NCBI GenBank assembly: GCA_024704765.1
Contig: JAKMXF010000302.1
Location: 124,001-188,000 of the forward strand
DNA length: 64,000 bases
Reading direction: 5' to 3'
Origin: Oopsacas minuta
Taxonomy: Eukaryota; Porifera; Hexactinellida; Lyssacinosida; Leucopsacidae
Positions 63,840 through 64,000 of the stretch are shown here, one piece after another. The number at the start of each line of letters is the position of its first letter. Positions within the stretch are counted from its first letter, which is position 1. Position numbers and translations under genes: made by a program. The notes below the pieces were generated by a model, which saw only the letters and a program-made list of their open reading frames with translations, did not search any database and was not told the origin of the DNA.

Positions 63840-64000
63840 ATGAGTATATACGAAGAGAGTGCTTTAGAGATCCAGCTTACAGCAGAACTCCTGCTACTGA
63901 GAGGAGGGAAGAGAGCAGAGCTTCTCGGGCCAGTAGCATCAGTATTCAGCTCTCTATCCAGGTGTCTGGACAGCGCTATAGCTAACAGCAAGACTCTACT
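63840..64000 (+). CDS. Start of an unrecognised gene, truncated by the window
   Basis: An open frame from the ATG at 63840 runs through the window end (53 complete codons). It begins MSIYEESALEIQLTAELLLL and continues as a likely amphipathic helix (LLGPVASVFSSLSRCLDSAI). CTATCTACAG ends 9 nt before the ATG, like its neighbours. It is too short to identify. Confidence 0.55.
   Translation, partial: MSIYEESALEIQLTAELLLLRGGKRAELLGPVASVFSSLSRCLDSAIANSKTL

Overview
The window reads as gene-dense, AT-rich animal nuclear DNA. It carries animal or holozoan orthologues: HUWE1, TAF1, a BRPF-family protein, Vasa, the ciliary proteins SDCCAG8 and GAS8/DRC4, WDR91, BLOC1S1, NUP88 and a UGA-containing selenoprotein MSRB1. 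Introns are tiny (mostly about 45-90 nt, GT-AG), gaps between genes are often only 90-180 nt, several genes are nested inside introns of another gene, and no transposon was recognised. Vasa and the cilium genes argue for a metazoan. Extreme compaction, nested genes and splice-acceptor-like sites just before start codons make a small-genome early-branching animal such as a glass sponge (Hexactinellida) my best guess. That is inference and was not verified.

Layout. 1-6.7 kb: a partial SNX9/18/33 sorting nexin, an orphan acidic protein, MSRB1 with an in-frame UGA and a SECIS element, and the exosome helicase MTR4. 6.8-26.3 kb: one giant HUWE1 gene that I could splice by hand into 52 exons (4,177 aa, in phase throughout). 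Its three largest introns each contain another gene: mitochondrial GATB (antisense), tRNA-Ser(CGA), and ABHD16A (sense). 26.6-39.7 kb: nearly intronless RIOK2, TAF1, PBLD, SDCCAG8, a chimeric gene and a SENP6/7-type SUMO protease. The chimera is made of the front of SENP and the back of SDCCAG8, exactly what a tandem duplication spanning two neighbouring genes would leave. 40.2-60.5 kb: WDR91, a DRAM/TMEM150-family membrane protein, BRPF, RTF1, RPB3, an unrecognised two-exon gene, GAS8, BLOC1S1, PRDX5 and Vasa. 61.1-63.7 kb: NUP88 and NAA38 on the minus strand, then the start of a plus-strand gene that runs off the end.

How it fits together. Apart from nested GATB, every protein gene from 1 to 60.5 kb (22 of them, counting nested ABHD16A) lies on the plus strand, usually head-to-tail at short spacing, and most start codons sit 0-20 nt after a pyrimidine-rich AG. 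This suggests polycistronic transcription resolved by trans-splicing, still to be shown with RNA. By function the array mixes transcription (TAF1, RTF1, RPB3, BRPF), RNA and ribosome metabolism (MTR4, RIOK2), ubiquitin/SUMO (HUWE1, SENP), cilium (SDCCAG8, GAS8) and endolysosome (WDR91, BLOC1S1, DRAM-like); I see no single pathway. Exon coordinates are manual splice reconstructions checked only by reading-frame phase and remembered family sequence.
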